DNA from: Rhodanobacter sp. DHG33
GTDB taxonomy: Bacteria; Pseudomonadota; Gammaproteobacteria; Xanthomonadales; Rhodanobacteraceae
DNA: 64,000 nucleotides
NCBI RefSeq assembly: GCF_014843005.1
Contig: NZ_JACYXM010000006.1
Location: forward strand, 248,001-312,000
Reading direction: 5' to 3'
The translations under genes were made by a program, and so were the position numbers. This document shows, piece by piece, positions 62,701 to 64,000 of the stretch. How positions within the stretch are numbered: position 1 is the stretch's first letter; each line of letters begins with the position of its first letter. The notes beneath the pieces are model-generated. The model was not told the origin of the DNA. It did not search any database and worked only from the letters and a program-made list of their open reading frames with translations.

Positions 62701-63888
62701 TTGACTCACGAGAACCATCGCCGCTGGCAGATGCTGGCGATCATCGCGATCCTCGCCCTCGTGCTGTGGCGGCTGGGGCCGATGCTGATGCCGTTCGTGA
62801 TGGCGGCGATGCTGGCCTACCTCGGCGATCCGCTGGCGGACCGGCTGGAGCGCCTGCGCATGAGCCGCAGTCTGGCGGTAAGCATCGTGTTCCTGGTGCT
62901 GATCCTGCTGCTGGCGGGGGCGTTGCTGCTGCTGATCCCGCTGATCTCGCGCCAGGTCGAGAACCTGATCCAGAACGTGCCGCGCTACGTGGACTGGGCC
63001 GAACACACCGCTTGGCCGTGGCTGCAGGTCAAGCTGCACCTCGATCCGCGCACCTTCGACAGCGACCGGATGATCGCCACGATCAAGGAGCACATCGGTT
63101 CGGTGAGCGGCATCGCCGGCCAGGTGCTGGGCAAGGTGTCGCGCTCCGGGCTGGGCTTCGTGCTGTGGCTCACCAACCTGGTACTGATTCCGGTGGTGAC
63201 GTTCTACCTGCTGCGCGACTGGGACCGGCTGGTGGCAGCCATCGACCGGCTGCTGCCGCGTTCGATCGAGCCGACCGTCGCCTATCTCGCGCGCGAGTCC
63301 GACGCCGTGCTGGGCGCCTTCGTGCGCGGCCAGTTGCTGGTGATGCTTGCGCTGGGCGTGTACTACGGCGGCACGCTGTCGCTGGTGGCCGGCCTGTCGG
63401 TGGGCGTGCTGATCGGCATGGTGGCGGGCCTGCTCAGCTTCGTGCCCTACCTTGGATTCATCACCGGCTTCGGCGCTTCGATCATCGCCGCGCTGGTGCA
63501 GTACGGCGACTGGAGCCACGTGCTGATCGTCTGCGCCGTATTCGTGGTCGGACAGTTGCTGGAAGGCTATGTCCTGGTACCCAAGCTGGTCGGCGAGAAG
63601 ATCGGCCTGCATCCGGTGGCGGTGATCTTCGCAGTACTGGCCGGCGGTGAGTTGTTCGGTTTCCTCGGCGTGCTGCTGGCGCTGCCGGCCGCTTCGGTGG
63701 TGATGGTGCTGCTGCGCTACCTGATGGAGCGCTACCGGCAGAGCGAGCTGTATACCGAAGAGGGCGAGGCCGATCCCGCCATCCACGAGGTGGAGGTCGC
63801 GATCGAAGTCGCCGTGGGAGCGTCGGGCGGCTTGAAGACCGTGAACGTGACCGAGGCGGCTTCGGACGATCCGTCCCCCAAGCCATGA
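62701..63888 (+). CDS. perM: PerM/AI-2E family membrane protein
   Basis: 395 residues from TTG at 62701 (GGGGAA upstream); an ATG at 62731 is also in frame. Eight or so transmembrane helices in the UPF0118 pattern: VMAAMLAYLGDPLADRLERL, LVLIPVVTFYLLRDWDR, VLLVGQLLEGY-like VFVVGQLLEGYVLVPKLVG, PVAVIFAVLAGGELFGFLGVLLALPAASVV. The family exports AI-2 (TqsA) or sodium ions or is a permease of unknown substrate. Stop overlaps the hda start (ATGA). Confidence 0.9.
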   Translation: MTHENHRRWQMLAIIAILALVLWRLGPMLMPFVMAAMLAYLGDPLADRLERLRMSRSLAVSIVFLVLILLLAGALLLLIPLISRQVENLIQNVPRYVDWAEHTAWPWLQVKLHLDPRTFDSDRMIATIKEHIGSVSGIAGQVLGKVSRSGLGFVLWLTNLVLIPVVTFYLLRDWDRLVAAIDRLLPRSIEPTVAYLARESDAVLGAFVRGQLLVMLALGVYYGGTLSLVAGLSVGVLIGMVAGLLSFVPYLGFITGFGASIIAALVQYGDWSHVLIVCAVFVVGQLLEGYVLVPKLVGEKIGLHPVAVIFAVLAGGELFGFLGVLLALPAASVVMVLLRYLMERYRQSELYTEEGEADPAIHEVEVAIEVAVGASGGLKTVNVTEAASDDPSPKP

Positions 63889-64000
63889 TTCCCCAGCTGC
63901 CGCTCGCCCTGCGCTGGCCGCGCCGCCAGCGCTTCGAACATTTCCAGGCCGGTGCCAACGCCGCCGCACTCGCCGCGGTCGAACGGCTGGCGTGCGAACC
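63885..64000 (+). CDS. hda: DnaA regulatory inactivator Hda (5' part, cut by window edge)
   Basis: The first 38 codons: MIPQLPLALRWPRRQRFEHF, then QAGANAAALAAVERLACE, matching the Hda N-terminus (clamp-binding QLPLAL motif and FEHFQAG). Hda stimulates DnaA-ATP hydrolysis when bound to the beta clamp. The start overlaps the perM stop (ATGA). Rest lies beyond the window. Confidence 0.9.
   Translation, partial: MIPQLPLALRWPRRQRFEHFQAGANAAALAAVERLACE

Overview
The window is a high-GC gammaproteobacterial chromosome segment, almost certainly from the Xanthomonadales and most like Rhodanobacteraceae (Dyella, Rhodanobacter, Luteibacter). This is inferred from gene content and order: lolC-lolD-comEC-exbB-exbD-msbA-lpxK, kdsD-kdsC-lptC-lptA-lptB-rpoN-hpf-hprK-rapZ followed by regulatory PTS genes, and a DUF2066-perM-hda run divergent from purM-purN. 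It is dense, mostly housekeeping DNA. I see no rRNA, tRNA, CRISPR array, prophage or insertion sequence.

Layout. 1-2.9 kb: a LacI-type regulator (cut by the window edge) divergent from a secreted GH92 alpha-mannosidase, with two matching operator-like sites between them. 3.0-6.9 kb: a translationally coupled signalling operon (membrane histidine kinase, single-domain response regulator, receiver-kinase-receiver hybrid). 6.9-8.3 kb: acetoacetyl-CoA reductase and the PHB regulator PhaR. 8.4-13.4 kb: a MarR-controlled tripartite efflux operon (outer-membrane factor, EmrA, EmrB). 13.4-17.3 kb: TatD hydrolase, two glycine-zipper lipoproteins, a small SleB-like hydrolase and YgfZ. 17.4-22.5 kb: succinate dehydrogenase with its assembly factors (SDHAF4-like protein, sdhC, sdhD, sdhA, an unrecognised secreted protein, sdhB, an inverted pair of hairpin repeats, sdhE, ygfX-like). 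22.6-31.1 kb: lipoprotein sorting (LolC, LolD), DNA uptake (ComEC), ExbB/ExbD, MsbA and LpxK. 31.1-36.8 kb: histidine catabolism (hutI, hutG) mixed with a ClC channel and a GNAT-nitrilase fusion. 36.8-39.8 kb: LysR regulator divergent from an aldo/keto reductase and an alpha/beta hydrolase. 40.1-44.7 kb: a Spy/CpxP-like periplasmic protein divergent from a CpxR/CpxA pair, with a textbook CpxR box between them, then a hydrolase and a drug/metabolite transporter. 44.8-46.8 kb: a YeiH-type exporter divergent from a LysR regulator with a dyad operator. 46.8-57.1 kb: one long minus-strand run from KDO synthesis and LPS transport through sigma-54 to a PTS phosphorelay with no permease. 57.2-64 kb: BolA-like ibaG, murA, DUF3108 protein, purN/purM, DUF2066 protein, PerM-like protein and the start of hda.

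Much of the window serves the Gram-negative envelope (LPS synthesis and export, lipoprotein sorting, peptidoglycan precursor synthesis, envelope stress sensing, efflux). The second theme is regulation by phosphorylation (two-component and PTS). I found no clearly new defence or mobile system. The points most worth a second look are the CpxR box, the secreted ORF inside the sdh operon, the absence of ptsN between hpf and hprK, a cysteine at a metal-ligand position in HutG, and several palindromic operator candidates.
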